A stretch of DNA of 64,000 bases, taken from positions 1 through 64,000 of the forward strand of contig NZ_LMQB01000003.1 of the NCBI RefSeq assembly GCF_001424045.1, read 5' to 3'. Numbering within the stretch: position 1 is the first letter of the stretch; each line of letters opens with the position of its first letter. Positions 41,428-49,048 of this stretch are shown here, in pieces. The DNA comes from Rhizobium sp. Leaf371 (GTDB lineage Bacteria > Pseudomonadota > Alphaproteobacteria > Rhizobiales > Rhizobiaceae). A program made the translations under genes and the position numbers. The notes under the pieces are model-generated. The model was not told the origin of the DNA. It did no database searches and worked only from the letters and a program-made list of their open reading frames with translations.

Positions 41428-42593
41428 GACAGCGTAGTCCACATCGAACGGGGTGGACGCTGGTCCTGCCACTGCTGGTCTTTACACTCGTGACATTCCT
41501 CGCGCCTATCGGTTTCATGCTGTGGAAGAGTGTCTACGATCCAGAGGTGGCAGGATTGCTCGGGCAAACCCGCCAGGCGCTCGCCAAATGGCAGACGTCG
41601 ACGGGTCTGCCAGGCCCAGAAGGGTTCGACGCTCTGAGCAGGGATCTGCGCGACTTGACCGGCGATGGCCGCGTCAGCCAACTGGCGCTACGGCTAAACC
41701 GCGAACGGTCGGGAATGCGCCAACTGATCGAGGTGACGGCTGATGCGATAGCAGAGTACGATCGTCCCTTGTTGGAAATCGATCCTCGATGGGGTGATCC
41801 GGACACGTGGGTGTTGCTAAAGCGCATGACCCAGCCATTGACGGCCCGGTATTTTCTCAGCGCCGTCGACCTGCAGCAAACGCCGCAGGGATCGATTGTC
41901 CGACAGGATGAAAGCCGTCGCATCTATGTCTATCTATTCGGTCGAACCATCCTTGTTGCATCGGTGGTGACGGCCGTCTGCATCATCCTTGGTTATCCGT
42001 TCGCCTATGCACTGGCCACTGCGCGGCCGCGAATGCAAAGGCTTCTGTTCTTTATTGTCATGCTGCCCTTCTGGACATCACTTCTGGTGCGCACGACGGC
42101 CTGGATCGTGCTGTTACAACGGCGGGGCGTGCTCAACGAGATCCTCGTGGCGATGAACATCGTCAGTGAACGCAGCCGCCTGGAACTGATCTACAATCTC
42201 TCCGGTACGCTAATCGTGATGACACATGTGCTGCTGCCGTTTTTCGTGCTTCCGCTTTATGCTGTGATGAAGGGGATACCGAAGCAATATGTCCGCGCTG
42301 GTAAGAGCCTGGGGGCCGGCCCGGTCCGGGTTTTCCTGCGCATCTATCTGCCAATGACATTGCCGGGCGTGCTGGCGGGAGCTGCGCTTGTCTTCATTCT
42401 TTCGCTTGGCTACTACGTGACGCCCGCTCTGGTCGGCGGCCGTACCGGCCAGCTGATCAGCAATCAGATCGCTTTCCACGTTCAGACAAGCCTGAACTGG
42501 GGACTGGCGGCAGCGCTTGGCAGCATACTTCTTGTCATTGTCGTCGTCTTGACGATGCTGCTTTCGCGCGTCACTCAGCGGGGAGTGCTGTAG
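41424..42593 (+). CDS. ABC transporter permease (PotB type)
   Basis: The ATG at 41424 overlaps the preceding stop, giving 389 residues. The first membrane helix (VLPLLVFTLVTFLAPIGFML) is followed by an unusually long periplasmic loop of about 130 residues, then the core helices (TILVASVVTAVCIILGYPFA). The EAA-like loop includes QYVRAGKSLGAGPVRVFLRI and YLPMTLPGVLAGA, the contact with the ATPase. PotB/PotH-type permeases are nearer 290 residues, so the N-terminal loop is an expansion seen in some amine-importer subfamilies. Confidence 0.9.
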   Translation: MRQRSPHRTGWTLVLPLLVFTLVTFLAPIGFMLWKSVYDPEVAGLLGQTRQALAKWQTSTGLPGPEGFDALSRDLRDLTGDGRVSQLALRLNRERSGMRQLIEVTADAIAEYDRPLLEIDPRWGDPDTWVLLKRMTQPLTARYFLSAVDLQQTPQGSIVRQDESRRIYVYLFGRTILVASVVTAVCIILGYPFAYALATARPRMQRLLFFIVMLPFWTSLLVRTTAWIVLLQRRGVLNEILVAMNIVSERSRLELIYNLSGTLIVMTHVLLPFFVLPLYAVMKGIPKQYVRAGKSLGAGPVRVFLRIYLPMTLPGVLAGAALVFILSLGYYVTPALVGGRTGQLISNQIAFHVQTSLNWGLAAALGSILLVIVVVLTMLLSRVTQRGVL

Positions 42594-42595
42594 CG

Positions 42596-43402
42596 ATGAA
42601 TGTGCTCAGACTTTCGCTAGGCTTCGCCGTCGGCGCAATCAGCCTGTTTCTTATCTTGCCGATACTGGTTGTCGTTCCGCTTTCCTTCAATCCCGAACCC
42701 TACTTCTCGTTCACCAGAAGCATGCTGCTGCTGCAGCCGGACGGCTGGTCTCTGCGCTGGTATCGGGAGGTTGCCGAGAGTGCGCAATGGCGCCTTGCGT
42801 TGAAGAACAGTGTGACGATTGCCATCATCGTCACACCCGTTGCCACCGCTCTTGGAACGGCAGCGGCACTTGGACTGCGCCATCTTGGCGGCTCAGTGCG
42901 AACACTGGTCGCCGCGGTGCTTGGCGCACCGCTCATCATCCCCGTCATCATCGTGGCGACCGGCACCTACCTGTTCTTTGCGCCTTTGGGCCTGACACAA
43001 TCGTTGACAGGGATCGTGATCGTTCACGTGGTTCTGGCAGCGCCATTCGTGGTCGTCACCGTCAGCGGGACACTGACCACATTCGACGCGCAACTGTCCC
43101 GCGCGGCCGCGACGCTTGGAGCGTCGCCTCTCAGGGCCTTTGCAAGAGTGACACTGCCGCTCATCGTCCCGGGTGTTATTTCAGGTGCGCTTTTTGCCTT
43201 TGTGACATCCTTCGACGAGGCCGTCGTGACGCTTTTTCTGGCAAGCTACGATCAGCGCACCGTTCCGCTTCAAATGTGGTCGGGCATCCGCGATCAACTC
43301 AGCCCGGCCGTGCTGGTCGTGGCAAGCCTGCTGGTGCTTTTGGTTGCGATCATGATGGTCGTCGCCAATCTCGTTCAGGCGCTGAAGCGCGGAGGTGAAT
43401 GA
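42596..43402 (+). CDS. ABC transporter permease (PotC type)
   Basis: This 268-residue second permease starts three bases after the first. It has six predicted helices (first: LGFAVGAISLFLILPILVVV) and the ATPase-contact loop AQLSRAAATLGASPLRAFAR followed by VTLPLIVPGVISGALFAFVT. The sequence FDEAVVTLFLASYDQRTVPL is typical of PotC/PotI proteins. Together with the preceding permease it forms the membrane channel of the importer. Confidence 0.9.
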   Translation: MNVLRLSLGFAVGAISLFLILPILVVVPLSFNPEPYFSFTRSMLLLQPDGWSLRWYREVAESAQWRLALKNSVTIAIIVTPVATALGTAAALGLRHLGGSVRTLVAAVLGAPLIIPVIIVATGTYLFFAPLGLTQSLTGIVIVHVVLAAPFVVVTVSGTLTTFDAQLSRAAATLGASPLRAFARVTLPLIVPGVISGALFAFVTSFDEAVVTLFLASYDQRTVPLQMWSGIRDQLSPAVLVVASLLVLLVAIMMVVANLVQALKRGGE

Positions 43403-43627
43403 ATGGTTGGCTCTATCACGGTTGACCTTTTGGAGCGTGTTGCCATCGCTCTTGCGGCGCGCGAATGGTCGACACCCTATCTCGCCGCCTTGCTGACCGA
43501 CGAAGGCAGCGGAGTGGTGAGCGGTGCCCAGGAACACTTCACCGCATTGAATCTCATGTCACAACACACACTGGGCGACATCGCCGTTCCCCCGCGTTTC
43601 TGCAACCCGGACGCATTGGATGACTGA
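43403..43627 (+). CDS. Small protein before the amidase, possibly GatC/AtzG-like
   Basis: This 74-residue protein starts immediately after the permease stop and overlaps the amidase by eight bases (ATGACTGA). It has no signal peptide and two predicted helices around LLERVAIALAAREWSTPYLA and EHFTALNLMSQHTLGDIAVP. Amidases of the AtzE/GatA group are often encoded behind a small GatC-like subunit (AtzG) that stabilises them. The length, order and translational coupling fit that role, but the sequence itself was not clearly recognised. Confidence 0.6.
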   Translation: MVGSITVDLLERVAIALAAREWSTPYLAALLTDEGSGVVSGAQEHFTALNLMSQHTLGDIAVPPRFCNPDALDD

Positions 43628-45023
43628 TTTCCCCTATGGCTCGATTGGTGACTTTCGCTCGAAGGTGTTGAACGATGGGCAGGACGCGGCCAATGATCTG
43701 GAACGTCTTCGTCAGTACGCCGCAGGGACCAACCCGGCAAACCATGCCTACATCACCATTTCCGGCTCTCTGCCACACGACGGCAAGGAGCAATTGCCGA
43801 TGGCCGGGCCGCTTGCTGGCGTGCCCTATGCCTGCAAGGACGTCTTTGAGACAAAATCGATGATCACGACGGCAGGGTCGCGGGCCCTTGCAGATTATCA
43901 ACCGAAGACCGATGCAAAAGCAGTCGAGATCCTTGAGCGTGCGGGAGCCGTCCTCATCGGCAAGACAAACATGCACGAATTTTGTTATGGCATCACAGGC
44001 AAGAATCCAGTCTATGGCACGCCGGTCAATCCGCACGACCCATCGAGGCTTGCCGGTGGGTCCAGCAGCGGATCGGCGGTCAGCGTTGCCACCGGATCGG
44101 CGGTCTTTGCGCTCGGATCCGATACCGGTGGGTCTGTCCGCGTTCCCGCGGCACTTTGCGGTCTTGTCGGTCTAAAGCCGACCTACGGTCTGATCAGCAC
44201 CAAGGGCATGATCCCATTCTGCTGGACCCTTGATCACGCCGGGATCATGGCGCGCAGCTGCCTAGATACGGCATCAGTGCTTCAGGTTCTGGCGGGGTGG
44301 AACGATGCGACGAAAGGCAGGGCAGAGACGCGTCTGGAGCGCCGTCTGCAGGCGCTGTCGACCGAATTTCTCATCGGCAAACGCATCGGCATTCCGCGGC
44401 GATATTTTTTCGATAATCTGGATGATGAGATCGCATCCGCTGTCGAGAAAGCGCTGCTGTTCTGTCAGGAACACGGGGCAGAACTGGTCGAGGTCCAGAC
44501 CCCTGATATGACCCATGTGCGACCAGCGTCGCTCGCGATCCAGCTTGTCGAGGCGCTATCATGGCACGGGCCGCGGATGGATGAGAATGCGCACCTCTAC
44601 GGAGATGATGTCCGCAACGGACTGGTCCAGGGACAGTTCATCCTGGGCGAGCACTATGTGCAGTCCTTGCGGCTGATGGAGCTCAAGCGCCGAGAATTTG
44701 CGACGTTCTTCAAGTCCATCGACATTATGATTACACCGACGACGCCGGTGATTGCCCCCGAACTTGCAACCCAATCTGTGAGCCCAGGCATGGAGGCCGA
44801 ATTGGTTGGCAATGCGTTGGCCCGCTATACCTGCGTGTTCAATCTGACCGGTCAGCCTGCACTGACAATCCCGTGTGGCCTTCATTCGTCTGGACTGCCA
44901 ATGGGATTGCAGATTATCGGAAAACCCTACGAGGACCTCAGCGTGCTGAGTATCGGGCATGTGCTTGAGAAGGCCGGTGCGCTTGGCTGGATCCAACCGA
45001 TAAGCGGAGTACCGTCCGAATGA
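43620..45023 (+). CDS. Amidase-signature hydrolase
   Basis: This 467-residue amidase hydrolyses a C-N amide bond with a Ser-cisSer-Lys triad. Lys73 is in GVPYACKDVFETK, cis-Ser148 in LAGGSSSGSAV and nucleophile Ser172 in LGSDTGGSVRVPAALCGL. GLKPTYGLISTKGMIPF and NLTGQPALTIPCGLHSSGLP are also family hallmarks. It could be a GatA-like or small-molecule amidase. Its place at the end of an importer operon, far from gatB, favours catabolism of the imported compound. The start overlaps the 74-residue gene. Confidence 0.9.
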   Translation: MTDFPYGSIGDFRSKVLNDGQDAANDLERLRQYAAGTNPANHAYITISGSLPHDGKEQLPMAGPLAGVPYACKDVFETKSMITTAGSRALADYQPKTDAKAVEILERAGAVLIGKTNMHEFCYGITGKNPVYGTPVNPHDPSRLAGGSSSGSAVSVATGSAVFALGSDTGGSVRVPAALCGLVGLKPTYGLISTKGMIPFCWTLDHAGIMARSCLDTASVLQVLAGWNDATKGRAETRLERRLQALSTEFLIGKRIGIPRRYFFDNLDDEIASAVEKALLFCQEHGAELVEVQTPDMTHVRPASLAIQLVEALSWHGPRMDENAHLYGDDVRNGLVQGQFILGEHYVQSLRLMELKRREFATFFKSIDIMITPTTPVIAPELATQSVSPGMEAELVGNALARYTCVFNLTGQPALTIPCGLHSSGLPMGLQIIGKPYEDLSVLSIGHVLEKAGALGWIQPISGVPSE

Positions 45024-45031
45024 GCGCGACG

Positions 45032-45262
45032 TCACGGCATAGGATTCTTGAAACGAACCCCCACCCCGCCAACGTTTTCCGGGATAAACTCGATGCCCGC
45101 CTCTTCAAGTTTGGTCTTGATGTCTTCTACGGTTTTCGTTCGGAGATTTTCACCTCTCTCCAACCGACTGATCGTTTGCGTGGAAACTCCTGCTGCATTC
45201 GCCAAATCTCGGACGCCCCAACCCAGCGCTACACGTGCCAATTTGCACTGAATAGCATTCAT
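45032..45262 (-). CDS. Small XRE-family regulator
   Basis: This 76-residue single helix-turn-helix protein reads MNAIQCKLARVALGWGVRDL, ANAAGVSTQTISRLERGENL, then TKLEEAGIEFIPENVGGVGV. The last segment, with a GIEFI ending, is typical of short repressors of transcriptional units on alphaproteobacterial genomes. It is convergent with the amidase (9 bases apart) and divergent from the 217-residue gene at 45393. Its targets are unknown. Confidence 0.8.
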   Translation of the reverse strand: MNAIQCKLARVALGWGVRDLANAAGVSTQTISRLERGENLRTKTVEDIKTKLEEAGIEFIPENVGGVGVRFKNPMP

Positions 45263-45392
45263 ATCACAACACCGTTGTGATTATTATTGTGCATGATATC
45301 GCAATCCGGTACCCTTTCGAATTAATCGGCCGGGTATGTGTTCGAGCACATTACCCAGCCTGACCACATTCTAGCTGTATGGAGCTTGGATC

Positions 45393-46046
45393 ATGGCTGA
45401 TTCTAAGACTAGCAGAACTTTGCCGCCAATCACTCATCGAAATCTGCTTTTCACCGCGGCAGCACTACTGAGCGCATACGATACGAAACCGCGATCAGAG
45501 GTCAGTCACGAAGACCGACAACTGGATGCTGCCCTGCTTTGCTGGCAGGAATGGGCCACTGCGCAGGCACGGTTGACGCAATTGAATGACACGCAATCAC
45601 GGCTCGAAAAGGCAATGGCGCGGGAGGTCCTCCCCGCTCATGTCATGCTGGAGATTCTCGAGCGCCCCGCGCCGGTCTTTGCCCAGACTGACGAGGAAAT
45701 TCACCATTGGATGAAGGGTCCTCACTACAAGAAAGCCCGGCTGAGCGCCAAAACCGAACTGGCGAAGAGACGCGCCGCATGGAATGCCGCCGACATCCGG
45801 ATCGGATTTACCAAAGCCAAGAGAGCGGAGGAAGCGGCGGCCGATCGCAGCGCCCAACTGTCGGACCAGCTTCTGGACCTTCCCGCGAGCTCTGTCGCCG
45901 GCCTCGCCGCCAAACTGCATGTCGTGATCACAGACGGTCAGCCGGGTCCCGACAATGGTGAATTCCCCTGGCCACAATTGCGCTCGATCCTGCTGGATCT
46001 CGTGCGGCTGCTGAATACCAGGCAAGCCGCTGCCGATCCTCCGTAA
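45393..46046 (+). CDS. Hypothetical coiled-coil-rich protein
   Basis: This 217-residue soluble protein has long charged helices (LDAALLCWQEWATAQARLTQ and ARLSAKTELAKRRAAWNAAD) likely to form a coiled coil. It contains no recognised domain, signal peptide or membrane segment. It is preceded by a 130-base gap containing the divergent XRE gene's promoter. It is not recognisably linked to the transporter or M24 genes and may be a mobile-element passenger. Confidence 0.6.
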   Translation: MADSKTSRTLPPITHRNLLFTAAALLSAYDTKPRSEVSHEDRQLDAALLCWQEWATAQARLTQLNDTQSRLEKAMAREVLPAHVMLEILERPAPVFAQTDEEIHHWMKGPHYKKARLSAKTELAKRRAAWNAADIRIGFTKAKRAEEAAADRSAQLSDQLLDLPASSVAGLAAKLHVVITDGQPGPDNGEFPWPQLRSILLDLVRLLNTRQAAADPP

Positions 46047-46141
46047 GGAGCGCTTGCAGGTGACAGATTGGTGTCTTCGCTGCTTCGATGCTGGAGATGA
46101 TGACATCGATCCTGTCATGCCGAAATCGCTGCGCGCCTGGC

Positions 46142-46867
46142 CTAGCGTCCGTTCGAGCCGTGCATGAAGATCCAGGCAATGGCCTTGGCAACCGCATTTG
46201 GCAGATCGTCCTTCTGTCTGTGAAAGCAAGAGGTTACGATTGCAGCAGCCCCATGTCCGTCGCCGCGCTCCAGGCAATCCAGAAGCGCCAGAAATTGCTC
46301 GGACAGCACATAGTCCCGTGTGCTTTCGCGGACTTCCCATGTTCGAACGAAATGGGTGCGATCGCAGATATTGTCGATGATGTCGAATAGCACAGTGCTA
46401 CCTGACATCTGCGCGATGCCGCGAAGGAGGCTCTCGATGAACGTCGCGGTATCGTCCGGCTTGGCTTGCAGCACATGTGTCGCACGGGCAGCAGACTGAA
46501 ATCCAAGGGCGGCCGGACGTAAAAGCTGATCCGCTGCGAACGGCCGTGTGCTGGTCGCCAGGCATCGCAACAGGATCGTATGTGTCAGGTCATGGAGTTC
46601 CTGCATCTCCTCCAGATGCAGATCGCGCGCATAAAACCCGCGTGTCGGCTGAACCCGGACCAGCCGTTCGGCATGCAGGCGGACAAGTGCCTCTCGGACC
46701 GGCGTGTTGCTCACCCGCAGCGACGCGCAGAGCCTGGAGATCGAGAGGTGGTCTCCGGGGCGAAACCGGTAATGGATGAGATCGTCTTTCAATCTTGCGT
46801 AGACCACGTCGCGCCGTGATTGAGACAGGCCGCCTTTGCGCGAAAGTGGTTCGATCGGGTTCATCAC
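46142..46867 (-). CDS. GntR-family regulator (FCD) next to the M24 gene
   Basis: This 241-residue protein has a winged helix around SQSRRDVVYARLKDDLIHYR, FRPGDHLSISRLCASLRVSN and TPVREALVRLHAERLVRVQP, then GFYARDLHLEEMQELHDL as the linker to an FCD effector domain. It follows the creatinase-like gene by 30 bases on the same strand, so the pair is one operon. It is a different lineage from the GntR proteins at 38486 and 48261. It probably senses the M24 substrate or product. Confidence 0.85.
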   Translation of the reverse strand: MMNPIEPLSRKGGLSQSRRDVVYARLKDDLIHYRFRPGDHLSISRLCASLRVSNTPVREALVRLHAERLVRVQPTRGFYARDLHLEEMQELHDLTHTILLRCLATSTRPFAADQLLRPAALGFQSAARATHVLQAKPDDTATFIESLLRGIAQMSGSTVLFDIIDNICDRTHFVRTWEVRESTRDYVLSEQFLALLDCLERGDGHGAAAIVTSCFHRQKDDLPNAVAKAIAWIFMHGSNGR

Positions 46868-46897
46868 ATGGGTATCTCGATCTTCGAAGCCTGCGTC

Positions 46898-48055
46898 TCA
46901 TCTCGATTTCAAAATGGCAATCTCGGAAGGATATTGTGTCAGATAGTCGAAGCCATCATCCGTCACTACGATGGAATCTCCGATACGTCCGCCAAACTGG
47001 CCGGGAACGGTGAGGCCGCCATCGACCGCAAATGTCATGCCCGCGCGAAGTTCCATGCGCTCGCCGCGTTTGATCTCCGGCGCCTCCAGCAAGGAGAGGC
47101 CGATCGAGCGGCCTGTGCGATATCCCGGCGAATATCCGGCATCGAGATAGACCGCTTCGGCCGCCGCGTTGATCTCCTCGCAGCGCATGCCGGGGCGAAT
47201 GGCAGCGAGTGCGGCCCGTTGCGCGGCAATCGCCACCTGATGGACGACAATTTGATCGTCCCGGGCATCTTCGACATAGAACTCCCGGTCGAAGCCGAGT
47301 TTGTACCCACGGAAGGACACCATGCCACAGAAACACAGATAGACAGGGTCTCCGCGTTCCAGGCGTCGGGTGGAAGCGCGCCGATGCACCATGCAGGTGT
47401 CGGTGCCCGACTGAAGGATTTGGATGTTCTGGATGATCGGCGAAACGAAACGATCGTCCGGCTCGCGAAGATATTCAGCTGCCTTGCGCGTTCCTGCTGC
47501 CATGGCCGCAAGTGTGATCTCATACTCGGGAACACCGACAGCGATCGTCTGGCGCGCTGCGTCCATCATCGCCGCGGCCACCTCGCCTGCCTGGCGCATG
47601 ATGTTGATCTCGTCGGTCGATTTGATCATTCGTTGTGCGCTGATGAGTGGAGCGATATCGACCAGGTCGCTCGACTGAACACGCGTTTTCACATAGGTCG
47701 CGACAAGGCTTGGCATTGTTCTGGTCTCTATGCCAACGGAAGAAGATGGCCATTGCGTCAAGATCTCCGCCAGAGGCAGGCGCCATTCGTCACCCCCATC
47801 GCTCCAGGGCCGGATGTCGCCGATCCATGTCATTCGTGCACACATCTCCGATTCCATCAGGGGCGTCAGGAGGATGGGCTCGCGATCTCGGGGAATGACG
47901 AGCAGCGTCGGCCGTCCGAACTCGACGCCGAGGTAGTTCCAATAGCCACCGAAATACGCAACAGAATCGGGATCAGCGATGACGGCAACGGATATATCAT
48001 GTTCATCGAGCGTACGTTGAAGCAGCTTCGTACGGAAGGAATAGCATTCGTTCAT
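46898..48055 (-). CDS. M24-family (creatinase/prolidase fold) hydrolase lacking metal ligands
   Basis: The start chosen is the ATG at 48055 (385 residues); an upstream start at 48088 is possible. The N-terminal domain has ISVAVIADPDSVAYFGGYWN. The catalytic pita-bread domain has LQSGTDTCMVHRRASTRRLE, then GYKLGFDREFYVEDA, RTGRSIGLSLLEAPE and FAVDGGLTVPGQFGGRIGDS. Metal-dependent members have GHGIG, TIEPG and RIED at the last positions; here the metal His and Glu residues are replaced. The catalytic-His position (VHRR) is kept, as in metal-free creatinase. A guanidino, ureido or N-acyl substrate is therefore more likely than a Xaa-Pro peptide. Confidence 0.78.
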   Translation of the reverse strand: MNECYSFRTKLLQRTLDEHDISVAVIADPDSVAYFGGYWNYLGVEFGRPTLLVIPRDREPILLTPLMESEMCARMTWIGDIRPWSDGGDEWRLPLAEILTQWPSSSVGIETRTMPSLVATYVKTRVQSSDLVDIAPLISAQRMIKSTDEINIMRQAGEVAAAMMDAARQTIAVGVPEYEITLAAMAAGTRKAAEYLREPDDRFVSPIIQNIQILQSGTDTCMVHRRASTRRLERGDPVYLCFCGMVSFRGYKLGFDREFYVEDARDDQIVVHQVAIAAQRAALAAIRPGMRCEEINAAAEAVYLDAGYSPGYRTGRSIGLSLLEAPEIKRGERMELRAGMTFAVDGGLTVPGQFGGRIGDSIVVTDDGFDYLTQYPSEIAILKSR

Positions 48056-48218
48056 GGCTGACCTGTATGCACCGTTTGACTCTAGCAAAAAGATAAATCC
48101 GAGACAGGCGAGGAGTCAACGTGGTTTTATAAAAACGACTGAAATGATAAAAGTTTGTGCTGTGTACAGCTCTGGACAAACGGGTGTGATGTCGCTAGAT
48201 TGACACTGTCACGAGATA

Positions 48219-48235
48219 TGAACATTTGGTGTTCA
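48219..48235. promoter_or_regulatory. Inverted repeat upstream of the third GntR gene
   Basis: TGAACA, five bases, TGTTCA is a perfect dyad ending 25 bases before the ATG at 48261. It lies in the divergent gap between the M24 and GntR genes. Spacing and symmetry fit an operator for the GntR dimer. A nearby TTGACA at 48200 could be the -35 element. Confidence 0.45.
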
Positions 48236-48260
48236 CACTTTAGCCGCGGAGAATAACGTG

Positions 48261-48956
48261 ATGCCCCAGGAAATCGGCGAGAGCGCGCCAGAACCGTCGC
48301 ATCGTGGTCAGCCAAACGACATCTACAGGATTTTACGCGATCGCATCTGCCTGCTGCACTATCCGCCAGGTTACAAGCTTGCCGAGAGCGAGCTTGCCGA
48401 AGAATTCTCGGTGAGCCGGACACCGATCCGCCAGGCCCTGCAACGGCTGGAATATGATGGACTGACCGAGATCCGAAACGGCGTTGGAACGACGGTCCGG
48501 CAGGTCGACCGCGCGGCCTTCGACGACATCTTCGCGTTGCGTCTGCGCTTGAGCGAACTGATTGGCGAATTTCCAGCCTATGATGAAGTGCCGCTCGCGC
48601 TCGCGACGGTCGATGGCCTCCTGAGACCCGCAAAGCAGGCAAAGGCAGACAACAACAAGGCAGATTTCTGGCGGTTGAACCACCAGCTGCAAGAGGCCAC
48701 GAGCAAACTTATCGCCAATCACGCCCTGCGCGATACGCATGAACGTTACTATCTGCAGGCATGCCGGATCTGGTACAGTGTCATCGACGATCTGTTCGAG
48801 GCGCAGAGTTCCGATTTCATCGTCGAGGTAACCGACATCGGCAGGGCTCTCCAACATGGCGACGTCAGAGCAGTCGGCTACATCCAGCGCAACCACATCT
48901 CATACGGCATGCGCCGGATCGTCGAACTGTCCAAGCGGCATCCCGCCCCGACCTGA
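48261..48956 (+). CDS. GntR-family (FCD) regulator, paralogue of the 38486 gene
   Basis: The start is the ATG at 48261 with GGAGAATAAC upstream; a GTG three bases earlier is less likely. The 231-residue product has IYRILRDRICLLHYPPGYKL, EEFSVSRTPIRQALQRLEY and RNGVGTTVRQVDRAAFDDIF, then an FCD domain. It matches the GntR protein at 38486 along its length. It is divergent from the creatinase-like operon and closes the cargo block. The pair of related regulators on both sides of the block suggests they control its two halves. Confidence 0.87.
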   Translation: MPQEIGESAPEPSHRGQPNDIYRILRDRICLLHYPPGYKLAESELAEEFSVSRTPIRQALQRLEYDGLTEIRNGVGTTVRQVDRAAFDDIFALRLRLSELIGEFPAYDEVPLALATVDGLLRPAKQAKADNNKADFWRLNHQLQEATSKLIANHALRDTHERYYLQACRIWYSVIDDLFEAQSSDFIVEVTDIGRALQHGDVRAVGYIQRNHISYGMRRIVELSKRHPAPT

Positions 48957-49048
48957 ACTGCCGTGACCCCGCGTCGTTCACGAGGCCGCGACAATACTTG
49001 TGACCGGGAAAAGTCCAGCTCGATCAAGACGATCGGATATGCCGCGGT

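Noticed and set aside
46820-48061. Plus-strand open frame of 413 codons
   Set aside because: Antisense to the M24 gene, which has clear domain motifs; composition is Arg/His/Cys-rich, as expected for a shadow.
48127-48642. Minus-strand open frame of 171 codons upstream of the M24 gene
   Set aside because: Antisense to the GntR gene at 48261, which has a full winged helix and FCD domain.
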